A stretch of 14,967 bases of DNA from positions 1-14,967 of the forward strand of contig JAEYYQ010000264.1 in the NCBI GenBank assembly GCA_023428365.1. Reading direction: 5' to 3'. Shown here piece after piece: positions 1 to 6,932 of the stretch. The notes beneath the pieces were generated by a model, which did not search any database, was not told where the DNA came from, and saw nothing but the letters and a program-made list of their open reading frames with translations. Position numbers and translations under genes: made by a program. This DNA is from Pseudomonadota bacterium. GTDB taxonomy: Bacteria; Pseudomonadota; Alphaproteobacteria; Rhizobiales; Hyphomicrobiaceae. Position 1 is the stretch's first letter. Each line of letters opens with the position of its first letter.

Positions 1-811
1 CTGTGATGTCTGGGGCGTCGTACACAACGGTGTCACGCCTTACGCGACGGCCTGCGAGGCGCTGGCCCGGTTTCGCGATGGCGGCGGTGCTGTCGTTCTG
101 GTGACCAACTCCCCCGTGCCCGCAAAAGAGACAGGCGATTTCATCGCGACACATATTGGCGTCCCGCGCAATGCCTGGGATACGATCATCACGTCCGGCG
201 ATCTGACGCGTGGCTTCATTACCGAGCACGATCTGAGCCGGATCCATCATATCGGCCCGCCGCGCGATCTCCCGGTGTTCAAGGGATTAGACGTGGAGCG
301 CGTGGCGCTCGATGAGGCGCAAGGCATCATCTGCACCGGCGTCGTCGACGATGTCCGCGAAACCGGCGAGACCTACCGCCCTGTGCTCGAAATTGCGCGC
401 GATCGTGGTTTGCCTCTGGTGTGCGGAAACCCTGATCTCGTGGTCGAGGTTGGAGGGATTTACTATCCCTGCGCCGGCGCCGTAGCCGTCATTTATGAAA
501 GTCTCGGTGGCGAGGTGTTCTGGGCCGGGAAACCACATGAACCGGTTTATGCCGGCGCGCATCGGCTGGCAGAAGAGCGTCTCGGTCGCGCTGTCGATCG
601 CAGCCGCATTATCGGCATTGGCGACGCTCTGCGCACTGACATGGCCGGCGCAGCGGGTTACGGCATCGACGGCCTGCTGATCGGCCGTGGTATCCATCGC
701 GAGGAACTGATGCCGGACGACGATGCGATTGACGCCAACCGGCTATCCGAGCTGCTCGCCACCTCCACGCGCCGCAAGCCGATTGCCGCGATGCCGACGC
801 TGGCGTGGTAG
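1..811 (+). CDS. HAD superfamily class IIA phosphatase, 3' part (5' end cut by window)
   Basis: The reading frame is open from base 2 to the TAG at 809-811, giving 269 codons, so only a short N-terminus is missing. Near the start is DVWGVVHNG (bases 5-31), the HAD motif I region in the form seen in class IIA proteins of the uncharacterised TIGR01459 type. There the usual second aspartate of DxD is replaced by Trp. VLVTNSP follows as motif II, GKPHEPVY supplies the motif III lysine, and GIGDALRTDMAGA is the acidic motif IV that holds Mg2+. The family dephosphorylates small phosphometabolites in the cytoplasm; the substrate of this subgroup is unknown to me. It converges on the minus-strand operon with only 6 bases between stop codons, so it is probably not functionally tied to it. 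The family call is secure and the substrate open. Confidence 0.88.
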   Translation, partial: CDVWGVVHNGVTPYATACEALARFRDGGGAVVLVTNSPVPAKETGDFIATHIGVPRNAWDTIITSGDLTRGFITEHDLSRIHHIGPPRDLPVFKGLDVERVALDEAQGIICTGVVDDVRETGETYRPVLEIARDRGLPLVCGNPDLVVEVGGIYYPCAGAVAVIYESLGGEVFWAGKPHEPVYAGAHRLAEERLGRAVDRSRIIGIGDALRTDMAGAAGYGIDGLLIGRGIHREELMPDDDAIDANRLSELLATSTRRKPIAAMPTLAW

Positions 812-817
812 CGCCGC

Positions 818-1831
818 TTATTTTGGCTTGGCGTGCGGGTCCACAGCGCGCGGACGGCGGGGCTCGTCAGTTTGCGAGAAGCTGTTGAAGACGTGATCCG
901 GCGAGCTGGTGTTGTGACGCGACGGCGAAAGCCGCCCGATCCAAAGGTCCGTCGACTCCCCACCCTTGAAGGTCATGACGTTGTCCTCGCGCCAGCCCTT
1001 GGCGTCCTTCTCCCGCACCGCGACGCGGGCAGCGTCGTTGTTGAACTCGGTGATGTACATGGAGCGCACCACCGCGAACGGCCGCCCCTCGATCGGCTTG
1101 TCGAACGTCACGTGCACCGCGAAACGGTTCTGATCCGCCTCGACGATCTGTAGCTTCGCCGAACCGCCCAGCGCGAAGCTGATATCAAACGTCTTGGTGG
1201 CCGGGTCGAAGGCGACCTCCTTGATGCGCACGATCGGCCGCCCGGCCTCGTGCTCAATCGGGCCGATCAGGAACGACGAACCAAACGCCGTGTGATCCAT
1301 GCCAGCGGGCGCCTTGGGCCGGAGCCGCCAGTAGCCGTCCTGCGGATAGAGCACGAGCAACTCCTCGCCGCCCATCGGCCGGATGTTCCAATACTGCACG
1401 AGATGCAGCGCCTTCTCGACCCGGTCGCCGACCCGCACCAGCGTATCGGCGGGCCGCCAAAAGGTTGGGAACGTCATCCCCACCAACCAGAAATCGACCT
1501 GTTCGTAGAACGTCACACGGCGCGGCGGCACGGGCGCAGCAAACACCGGATCGCCGGACATATCGCAGTCGGTCCAGTCCGGCTCGAAGCTGTCGCGCTG
1601 CATGGTGGACAGGTAGACCGGGTGCGCTGCCTCGATGCGGAAGCTCTTCACGCGCGGCGAGGCCAGCGAAACGCTGACGTTGTCCTTCTCGGCGCACAGC
1701 ACCGGCTCGCTTTCATTCGTGATCTGAACCGGCACCGTCTCGGCGCGGGCGTCTTTGGGGGCTTGGGCCATGGTCGGGGCGCTCGCGAATGTCAGACAGG
1801 TGAACAGGGAAAGCGCCGCGGCGCGGCACAT
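818..1831 (-). CDS. Secreted protein of unknown function, third gene of the opgH operon
   Basis: I do not recognise this family. The protein has 337 residues from ATG 1831. It opens with a good Sec signal peptide (Arg3, a hydrophobic stretch over about residues 4-20, and an AQA cleavage motif ending at residue 24), so the product should be periplasmic. The mature part has only two cysteines, C46 and C89, which could form a disulfide. It is rich in aromatic residues and in short beta-like stretches, and the last 35 residues are polar and probably disordered. Start 1831 lies 4 bases after the methyltransferase stop; in-frame ATGs at 1852 and 1858 would overlap that gene and also keep the signal peptide. 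Its place behind opgH suggests a role in periplasmic glucan handling, like OpgG in other bacteria. However, it is much shorter than OpgG (about 500 residues) and I see no convincing OpgG signature. Confidence 0.75.
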   Translation of the reverse strand: MCRAAALSLFTCLTFASAPTMAQAPKDARAETVPVQITNESEPVLCAEKDNVSVSLASPRVKSFRIEAAHPVYLSTMQRDSFEPDWTDCDMSGDPVFAAPVPPRRVTFYEQVDFWLVGMTFPTFWRPADTLVRVGDRVEKALHLVQYWNIRPMGGEELLVLYPQDGYWRLRPKAPAGMDHTAFGSSFLIGPIEHEAGRPIVRIKEVAFDPATKTFDISFALGGSAKLQIVEADQNRFAVHVTFDKPIEGRPFAVVRSMYITEFNNDAARVAVREKDAKGWREDNVMTFKGGESTDLWIGRLSPSRHNTSSPDHVFNSFSQTDEPRRPRAVDPHAKPK

Positions 1832-1835
1832 GCAG

Positions 1836-2609
1836 TTAGTCCAGAACGGCATAAACATCGCCCGAGTTGGCTTCGTGGGGAAGGCTTGTGATGTAGGCGC
1901 GCATGCTCTCGACTGAGACCCACTCGCTCTGGCTGAGCTGTTGGGTTTCACCGAGGGCGGCATTAAAGCGGTAAGGCCCGAGCGCCGCGAGGCGGTCGAG
2001 ACAGTCGAGGGCGACGTCGCGCTGGATCGTCGTGAATTCGAAAGACAGCGCCGGCAACGGCGCGCTCAGGCCCTTCAGCACATCGGCCTCAAAACCTTCC
2101 ACGTCGATTTTGACGAAGCGGGGCTGGCCATGCTGACGAATGAGATCGTCGAGCGTCGTCACGTCGACATCGATGGTCCGATCCCATACCTGCCCTTCCC
2201 AACCTCCCGCACCGTCGGCGGCGGCAATGAAGGCTCCCGACGCTGTCGTCACAGTCGGGTTGGCGGAATTGACGTGCAGCGATAAGCGGCCGGACTCCGC
2301 CCCGCACGCGGCCTCGACAAGCGTTACTTCCGGATCGTCCGCGTAGATCGTGCGGATCACGCGTGCACAATCCGGCTGCGGTTCCAGTCCAATCACCCGC
2401 GCGCCCGTCCGCCGAAACGCTCCGATGCGGTCGCCCACGTGGCTACCGATATCGAAGGCCAGATCGCCAGGCCCGAGAAACCGCGCATATAGCGCATCCA
2501 TCGCCCGGTCGCGCACCGGATCGCCGTAATAGACATCGAGCGAGCGACGCAGGTTCGCCAGCGCAGGATCATCCTTGAGAGACGCGACGCGCGCGTCGAT
2601 GGTCGTCAT
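1836..2609 (-). CDS. FkbM-family SAM-dependent methyltransferase
   Basis: This is a 257-residue soluble class I methyltransferase of the FkbM type, which typically O-methylates sugars or other hydroxyl groups. Visible motifs are the SAM-binding loop FDIGSHVGD (52-60), the acidic end of beta 2 in GLEP (E76), and the FkbM hallmark VKIDVEGFEADVLKG (about 167-180). The ATG at 2609 overlaps the opgH stop as ATGA, so translation is coupled to the glucosyltransferase. The frame stays open to 2897, but that extension lies inside opgH and lacks family similarity, so I chose 2609. Context suggests the acceptor is the OpgH product or its precursor. The protein has no signal peptide, so it would act in the cytoplasm or at the inner face of the membrane. 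The family call is firm; the substrate is inferred from position. Confidence 0.88.
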   Translation of the reverse strand: MTTIDARVASLKDDPALANLRRSLDVYYGDPVRDRAMDALYARFLGPGDLAFDIGSHVGDRIGAFRRTGARVIGLEPQPDCARVIRTIYADDPEVTLVEAACGAESGRLSLHVNSANPTVTTASGAFIAAADGAGGWEGQVWDRTIDVDVTTLDDLIRQHGQPRFVKIDVEGFEADVLKGLSAPLPALSFEFTTIQRDVALDCLDRLAALGPYRFNAALGETQQLSQSEWVSVESMRAYITSLPHEANSGDVYAVLD

Positions 2610-4408
2610 GACACCTGTTGCACCGCCCGCACCTCCTTCGGTGGATCGAAATCCTCCGGGATGCCGCATAGTCCCATTCTTTGCATCGCCTTGCCCAGCG
2701 CCGGGTTCGCCGTGATCACACCGAACGGTACGGCGAGCAGATAACCCGCCGTCAACGGCAGGCTCCACAGCAGTACCGTCGGCGAGATGACAGCCAGCGC
2801 GCCGCAAACGATGACGCCGAACAAAACCTGGGGCCACAGCGCCGAGAATGCCGTGCTCCAGGAAATCCCGTGCGTATCGCGCGACTGGCCGGACCACGTC
2901 ACCGACTTGCCGAAGATCAGACCGATCATGAAGATGGATGTGCGGATGGTCGAGACAGCACCTTGCAAAAAGGAAAACACGAGCTCAATGGCGGCACTGG
3001 CGGTGAACCGCAGCCAGCCGCCATATCGCGCGACACCACCCCTGGTCAGAACGGCGTCCACAAGCCCCGCGATCTTCGGGCTTAAGTACATGACGAAAAA
3101 GGCGATATAGAGCCAGATGGCGAAGCTCGTGGGATAGTCCTCGATAGCTCTGGCCTCCCACGCCGCGACGGGCAGCAGGCCGATCATCAGCGTCCAGGCG
3201 GGAATACCGAGAAACATCAGGATGGCCCAGACGAGCTGAAACCGGCTCATGGGCAGCAGGCCCGGCAGATCCAGCAATTTGATGTACTGCATGTTGCCCT
3301 GGCACCAGCGCACGTCACGCTGAATGAACTCCAGCATCGTCGGCGGGTTCTCTTCCCACGAACCACGCTCCTCCGGCAGCACGCGCACTTCATAACCTGC
3401 ACGGCGCATCAGCGTCGCCTCGACCTGATCATGCGACAGGACATGCCCGCCGAGCGGCGGCTTTCCGGGCAAAATCGGCAGGTGACATTGCCCCGCGAAG
3501 GGCTTGATCCGCACCATCGCGTTATGACCCCAGAATGGCCCGCAATCACCGACCCACCACGCCTGCCCCATGGTGTAGGAGCGCATACCGTGACGCATGC
3601 CGAACTGGAAAATCCGGGCGAAGGCGCTGGATGACGGCATGCCGACGACGAGACTTTGCAGGATGCCGAGTTGTGGATGCGCCTGCATGATCCGCACCAG
3701 CCGCACGATGGCCTCACCGGACATCAGGCTGTCGGCATCCAGCGGCAGCATCAGTTCGTATTCATTCCCCCAGCGCTCGCAGAAGTCGCGCAGGTTGCCG
3801 GCCTTGTAGCCGGTGTTGACCGTGCGGCGGCGATAGATTACCTGATCCGGATCGGAGAGCGTTCGGCGCCAGTCTTCCGCTGCGGCTTCCTCGGCATCGG
3901 CCACGACAGGATTGTTCGTGTCGCTGAGGATGAAATAGGCGAACTGCTCCCCCTGCCCGGTGGCATCGACGCTGTCCTTCACGGTCCTCAGACGCAGAAA
4001 CGCACGAGCCGGATCTTCATTCCGCAATGTCATCAGAATGGCCGTGCGAATCTCAATCGGTGTATCAGCATCGGCAGCACCCGCGAACGGCGCCACCTTG
4101 CCGATTGGATTGCGCGCCCCGTGTAGCAACCACAGCCCCACGACCGCGTTCCAGAAACCAAGCACCGTCCAGGGTGAGCCAATGGCGAAAGCGACCAACA
4201 GCACCATATCCACCAGGGTCCAGCCGCCGGCCGCGAGCACCCGGCTGATGCCCCATAACAGCAGCAAGTAGGTGATGACGTTAAGCCCAACCATGATCTG
4301 CCGGCGGCGGCGCAGCTGCTCCATGGACTGCGTACCCGTCGGCGTAGTAAGCACAGCGCTATCGACGGCGGTCTTCACCGTCGGCGAAAAATCCTGGCGC
4401 TCTGTCAT
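2606..4408 (-). CDS. opgH: Glucans biosynthesis glucosyltransferase H
   Basis: This inner-membrane glycosyltransferase builds the beta-linked backbone of osmoregulated periplasmic glucans from UDP-glucose and passes it across the membrane. It has 600 residues, like the short alphaproteobacterial OpgH and shorter than the roughly 847-residue E. coli protein. Order of parts: two N-terminal membrane segments (about 37-58 and 66-95), a cytoplasmic GT-A domain (about 120-385), and a C-terminal block of about six membrane segments (391-570). Catalytic motifs are complete: D163 in LSDTNN, DADS (224-227), D327 in SHDQVEA, and QRDVRW (363-368). The start at 4408 has AAGGA 8 bases upstream (4417-4421 on the complement). 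It leads the operon with the methyltransferase and the secreted protein. No OpgG gene is present in the window, although opgG usually accompanies opgH. Confidence 0.95.
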   Translation of the reverse strand: MTERQDFSPTVKTAVDSAVLTTPTGTQSMEQLRRRRQIMVGLNVITYLLLLWGISRVLAAGGWTLVDMVLLVAFAIGSPWTVLGFWNAVVGLWLLHGARNPIGKVAPFAGAADADTPIEIRTAILMTLRNEDPARAFLRLRTVKDSVDATGQGEQFAYFILSDTNNPVVADAEEAAAEDWRRTLSDPDQVIYRRRTVNTGYKAGNLRDFCERWGNEYELMLPLDADSLMSGEAIVRLVRIMQAHPQLGILQSLVVGMPSSSAFARIFQFGMRHGMRSYTMGQAWWVGDCGPFWGHNAMVRIKPFAGQCHLPILPGKPPLGGHVLSHDQVEATLMRRAGYEVRVLPEERGSWEENPPTMLEFIQRDVRWCQGNMQYIKLLDLPGLLPMSRFQLVWAILMFLGIPAWTLMIGLLPVAAWEARAIEDYPTSFAIWLYIAFFVMYLSPKIAGLVDAVLTRGGVARYGGWLRFTASAAIELVFSFLQGAVSTIRTSIFMIGLIFGKSVTWSGQSRDTHGISWSTAFSALWPQVLFGVIVCGALAVISPTVLLWSLPLTAGYLLAVPFGVITANPALGKAMQRMGLCGIPEDFDPPKEVRAVQQVS

Positions 4409-4416
4409 GACGGGCG

Positions 4417-4421
4417 TCCTT
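4417..4421 (-). promoter_or_regulatory. Ribosome binding site of opgH
   Basis: AAGGA on the minus strand, 8 bases before ATG 4408. It supports that start and lies inside the 54-base gap between the divergent operons. Confidence 0.6.
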
Positions 4422-4424
4422 GAC

Positions 4425-4444
4425 GACAGCGCAGACCGGCTGTC
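4425..4444. promoter_or_regulatory. Inverted repeat in the 54-base divergent gap
   Basis: GACAGC (4425-4430), 8 bases, then GCTGTC (4439-4444). It is the only symmetric element between the divergent opgH and oxidoreductase starts, so it could be a shared operator. With six-base arms in GC-rich DNA, chance is also quite possible. Confidence 0.25.
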
Positions 4445-4462
4445 AGCGGCGGGTTAAAGACT

Positions 4463-5470
4463 ATGACGAGCACGGAAGGCAGTGCAAAGCCTCGCTCGGC
4501 CCGGGCGCTATGGTACGTCGCCCGAGGCAAGGCCGAGTTAAGAGATGAAGCCTTGCCCGATCCTGTCGGCGACGAGGTGATGGTGCGCACGCAGTTCAGC
4601 GCAGTCAGTCGCGGCACGGAGCGTCTCGTCATGTTCGGTGCGGTGGAACAAAGCGAATGGGAGCGAATGCGTGCCCCTTTGCAGGCCGGCGCTTTTCCAT
4701 ACCCCGTCAAATATGGCTATTGCGCGACCGGCACCGTCGAGGCCGGCCCGGCAGCGCTCCTTGGCCGCAGGATTTTTGCATTGCATCCGCATCAGGATGT
4801 TTTCCTGGTCCCGGCCAGCATGGCTGTTCCGATTCCCGACGATGTTCCAGCGCGCCGGGCGACGCTGGCCGCCAACATGGAAACGGCACTCAACGCCATC
4901 TGGGATGCGGGATGCGGACCAGCGGACCGGATTGTTATTGTGGGCGGTGGAATCGTCGGTTTGCTTGTCGCCTATCTGGCGCGCCGCCTGCCGGGCACGG
5001 ACGTGACGCTGGTCGATGTCGATCCGGAACGGAAGAGCCTAGCCGCGTCGCTCGATCTGGCTTTCGCCACCCCCGATCAAAGCCCGACCGACGCCGATGT
5101 AGTGATCCATACCAGCGCGACGGGAGCGGGACTTTCGACGGCCATTGCGGCCGCCGGTCAGGAAGCGACGATCATCGAGTTGAGCTGGTACGGCGCGGGC
5201 ACAGTAGCGGCGCCGCTCGGCGGAGCATTTCACAGTAAGCGGCTGAAACTCGTTTCCTCGCAGGTCGGCCAAATTTCACCATCACGGCGTCCGCGCTGGA
5301 GCCATCGCCGCCGCCTTGAAGCCGCCCTGTCGCTGCTGCATGATCCGAGACTGGATGCGTTGATCCCCGACGAGATTCCGTTCGAGGAGGCACCGCGCCA
5401 CTTGCCCCGCATTCTCGGCCCCGGCGCCAAGGGGCTGGCCCCCATCATCCGATATCCGGATCCACACTGA
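4463..5470 (+). CDS. Zinc-free MDR oxidoreductase (BchC-like subgroup)
   Basis: This 335-residue protein of the medium-chain dehydrogenase/reductase superfamily belongs to the branch grouped with bacteriochlorophyllide dehydrogenase BchC. VSRGTE (about 48-53) takes the place of the usual catalytic-zinc cysteine region, and YGYCATGTV (84-92) replaces the GHE motif, so no catalytic zinc is expected. The Rossmann fold is clear: VGGGIVG (160-166), then LVDVD with D185, an acidic residue that favours NAD(H) over NADP(H). The substrate is unknown. Enzymes of this branch oxidise a secondary alcohol or reduce a ketone on a larger ring or sugar substrate. The start at 4463 has only a weak ribosome site, but no other start precedes the conserved ARALWYVA segment. 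It leads the four-gene plus-strand operon, with an 18-base gap to the PTPS-like gene, and diverges from opgH. Confidence 0.87.
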   Translation: MTSTEGSAKPRSARALWYVARGKAELRDEALPDPVGDEVMVRTQFSAVSRGTERLVMFGAVEQSEWERMRAPLQAGAFPYPVKYGYCATGTVEAGPAALLGRRIFALHPHQDVFLVPASMAVPIPDDVPARRATLAANMETALNAIWDAGCGPADRIVIVGGGIVGLLVAYLARRLPGTDVTLVDVDPERKSLAASLDLAFATPDQSPTDADVVIHTSATGAGLSTAIAAAGQEATIIELSWYGAGTVAAPLGGAFHSKRLKLVSSQVGQISPSRRPRWSHRRRLEAALSLLHDPRLDALIPDEIPFEEAPRHLPRILGPGAKGLAPIIRYPDPH

Positions 5471-5478
5471 ATAGTCGA

Positions 5479-5483
5479 AAGGA
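5479..5483 (+). promoter_or_regulatory. Ribosome binding site of the PTPS-like gene
   Basis: AAGGA 5 bases before ATG 5489, in the 18-base gap after the oxidoreductase stop. It fixes the start of the short downstream gene. Confidence 0.6.
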
Positions 5484-5488
5484 CTTCC

Positions 5489-5893
5489 ATGTACGCCGTC
5501 GAGGTGCGCGACCGCATCATGATTGCCCACAGTCTGCCTGACCCGTTCTTCGGTCCGGCGCAAGGCATGCACGGTGCAACGTTTGTCGTCGACGTCGCGT
5601 TCTTCCGCGAGACGCTGACGGCTCAAAATGTCGTCGTCGATATCGGCGCCGCTCTGGATGTCCTGAACAAGACGCTGAAACCGCTCGCCTACCAGAACCT
5701 GGACACGCTGCCGCAATTCACCGGCAAACTGACGACGACGGAATTCCTCTGCCGGCATATCTTCGACACCATCGCCAAAGCAGCGCGCGACGGTGCCCTT
5801 GGTGAGGACGGCAAAGGCCTCGATCGCATCCGTGTCACGTTGCACGAAACCGATCTGGCGCGGGTCTGGTTCGAGGGCCCTGTCCGTGGTTGA
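5489..5893 (+). CDS. PTPS/QueD-fold protein lacking the catalytic residues
   Basis: This 134-residue protein is a member of the 6-pyruvoyl/6-carboxy-tetrahydropterin synthase superfamily (COG0720), recognisable along its whole length. It has the first histidine in IAHSLP (H14), MHG (H28), the VVDIG block (49-53), TTTEFLCRHIF (82-92) and a C-terminal HET with E120, which corresponds to the glutamate that anchors the pterin ring. Compared with E. coli QueD, key residues are missing. The third zinc ligand of HGH is Ala30, the catalytic cysteine position is Ala24, and the catalytic Asp-His of LDHHYLN is Ala67-Tyr68. The only cysteine is C88. It may therefore bind a pterin-like ligand but should not catalyse the normal reaction on dihydroneopterin triphosphate by the known mechanism. 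The last 8 bases overlap the next gene. The fold is secure; the function is unknown and cannot be copied from queD. Confidence 0.85.
   Translation: MYAVEVRDRIMIAHSLPDPFFGPAQGMHGATFVVDVAFFRETLTAQNVVVDIGAALDVLNKTLKPLAYQNLDTLPQFTGKLTTTEFLCRHIFDTIAKAARDGALGEDGKGLDRIRVTLHETDLARVWFEGPVRG
5873..5877 (+). promoter_or_regulatory. Ribosome binding site that sets the GTG start of the GT4 gene
   Basis: GAGGG lies 8 bases before GTG 5886, inside the end of the PTPS-like gene. It favours this start over the far upstream ATG at 5793, whose extra 31 residues look like out-of-frame coding sequence. Confidence 0.5.
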
Positions 5894-6932
5894 GGTCGCA
5901 TTCGCAATACCGGGTGACATCAAAACTCGCACCGGCGGTTACAGCTATGACCGTGAAGTTCTGACGCGGCTTCTGCATTTCGGCGTTGCGGCGCGTCACC
6001 TCCCGCTTCCCGGCGGCTATCCCTCGCCCAGCGCCGAAGATCTGCAAGCGACGGCTGAGGCCTTTGCCTCATTGCCGGACGACACGGTCGTCATCATCGA
6101 TGGTCTTGCATTTGGGGCAATGCCGCGCGACCTGATTGCCTCCATTCGCCAGCGGATCATCGCGCTCGTGCATCATCCGCTGGGCTATGAATCCGGGCTA
6201 TCGCCTGAGCGCGCGAAGGCTCTGATTACGTCGGAGCGCGAGGCGTTGACCTTCGCGCGCCGTGTGATCGTGACGAGCCCGCTGACGAAGCGGCTGCTGA
6301 TCGACGAGTTCGATGTCCCATCTGGTTCGATCACCGTCGCCGTGCCGGGCACAACTCCTGCGACGCGGGTGCAAGGTAACGGCAATTCGCTCCATCTGCT
6401 GTCGATCGGTTCTGTTTCTCCGCGCAAAGGCTTCGAATATCTGGTCGAAGCTTTGGCTCCTCTGCAGGATCGCGACTGGACACTGACCATCGCGGGTTCG
6501 CTGAAGCGGGATCCGGACGCAGCGCGCAAACTCAAAGCCGCTATCGCGCAACGAGAGCTCGGCGCACGGATCAAGCTGCCGGGAGAACTGGGCGCGCAGA
6601 CCCTCGCCAAGCTCTACGCATCCGCTGACGTGTTCGTCTTGCCCTCGCTGTTCGAAGGCTACGGCATGGTGCTTGCGGAAGCCATGGTACGCGGGCTTCC
6701 TATCGTCTGCACAACGGGCGGCGCTGCGGCCGAAACCGTGCCGGATGCTGCCGCGTTGAAAGTTCCACCGGGCGAAGCCAAACCGTTGACCGAAGCCCTC
6801 GATCAAATCATCACCGACGCTTCCCTCCGGCAGAAGATGTCGGACGCGGCATGGAAGGCCGGACAGCGTCTGCCCGACTGGCGCGATACTGCCCTGTATA
6901 CGATCGCCGTCATCCGCGAGGTCGCCAAATGA
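5886..6932 (+). CDS. GT4-family glycosyltransferase
   Basis: This 348-residue GT-B glycosyltransferase moves a sugar from a nucleotide-sugar donor to an unknown acceptor. It has no signal peptide or membrane segment. The N-terminal acceptor domain starts with IPGDIKTRTGGYSYDR (about 8-23), the glycine-rich loop typical of GT4. The donor domain has LSIGSVSPRKGFEYLVEAL (172-190) and the EX7E motif EGYGMVLAE with E257 and E265. The GTG start at 5886 overlaps the PTPS-like gene by 8 bases, and the stop overlaps the next ATG as ATGA, so translation is coupled on both sides. Most GT4 enzymes serve polysaccharide or lipid synthesis; here the neighbours suggest a small-molecule acceptor, which is inference. 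Family call strong, acceptor and donor unknown. Confidence 0.9.
   Translation: MVEVAFAIPGDIKTRTGGYSYDREVLTRLLHFGVAARHLPLPGGYPSPSAEDLQATAEAFASLPDDTVVIIDGLAFGAMPRDLIASIRQRIIALVHHPLGYESGLSPERAKALITSEREALTFARRVIVTSPLTKRLLIDEFDVPSGSITVAVPGTTPATRVQGNGNSLHLLSIGSVSPRKGFEYLVEALAPLQDRDWTLTIAGSLKRDPDAARKLKAAIAQRELGARIKLPGELGAQTLAKLYASADVFVLPSLFEGYGMVLAEAMVRGLPIVCTTGGAAAETVPDAAALKVPPGEAKPLTEALDQIITDASLRQKMSDAAWKAGQRLPDWRDTALYTIAVIREVAK

Noticed and set aside
818..1831. Naming the secreted protein OpgG
   Set aside because: It is about 160 residues too short and I could not find OpgG sequence signatures. Position alone is not enough.
1250..1891. 213-codon plus-strand frame opposite the secreted protein gene
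   Set aside because: His- and Arg-rich with no motif. The minus frame has a signal peptide and sits in a coherent operon.
2610..2897. Longer start for the FkbM methyltransferase
   Set aside because: The extension runs through the end of opgH in another frame. The ATGA junction at 2606-2609 is a typical coupled start.
5793..5885. ATG 5793 as the start of the glycosyltransferase
   Set aside because: The added 31 residues lie inside the PTPS-like gene and show no family likeness. GTG 5886 has GAGGG at a good distance and starts at the usual GT4 N-terminus.
5489..5893. Naming the PTPS-like gene queD
   Set aside because: The catalytic Cys, Asp-His and one zinc His are replaced, and no other queuosine gene is near.
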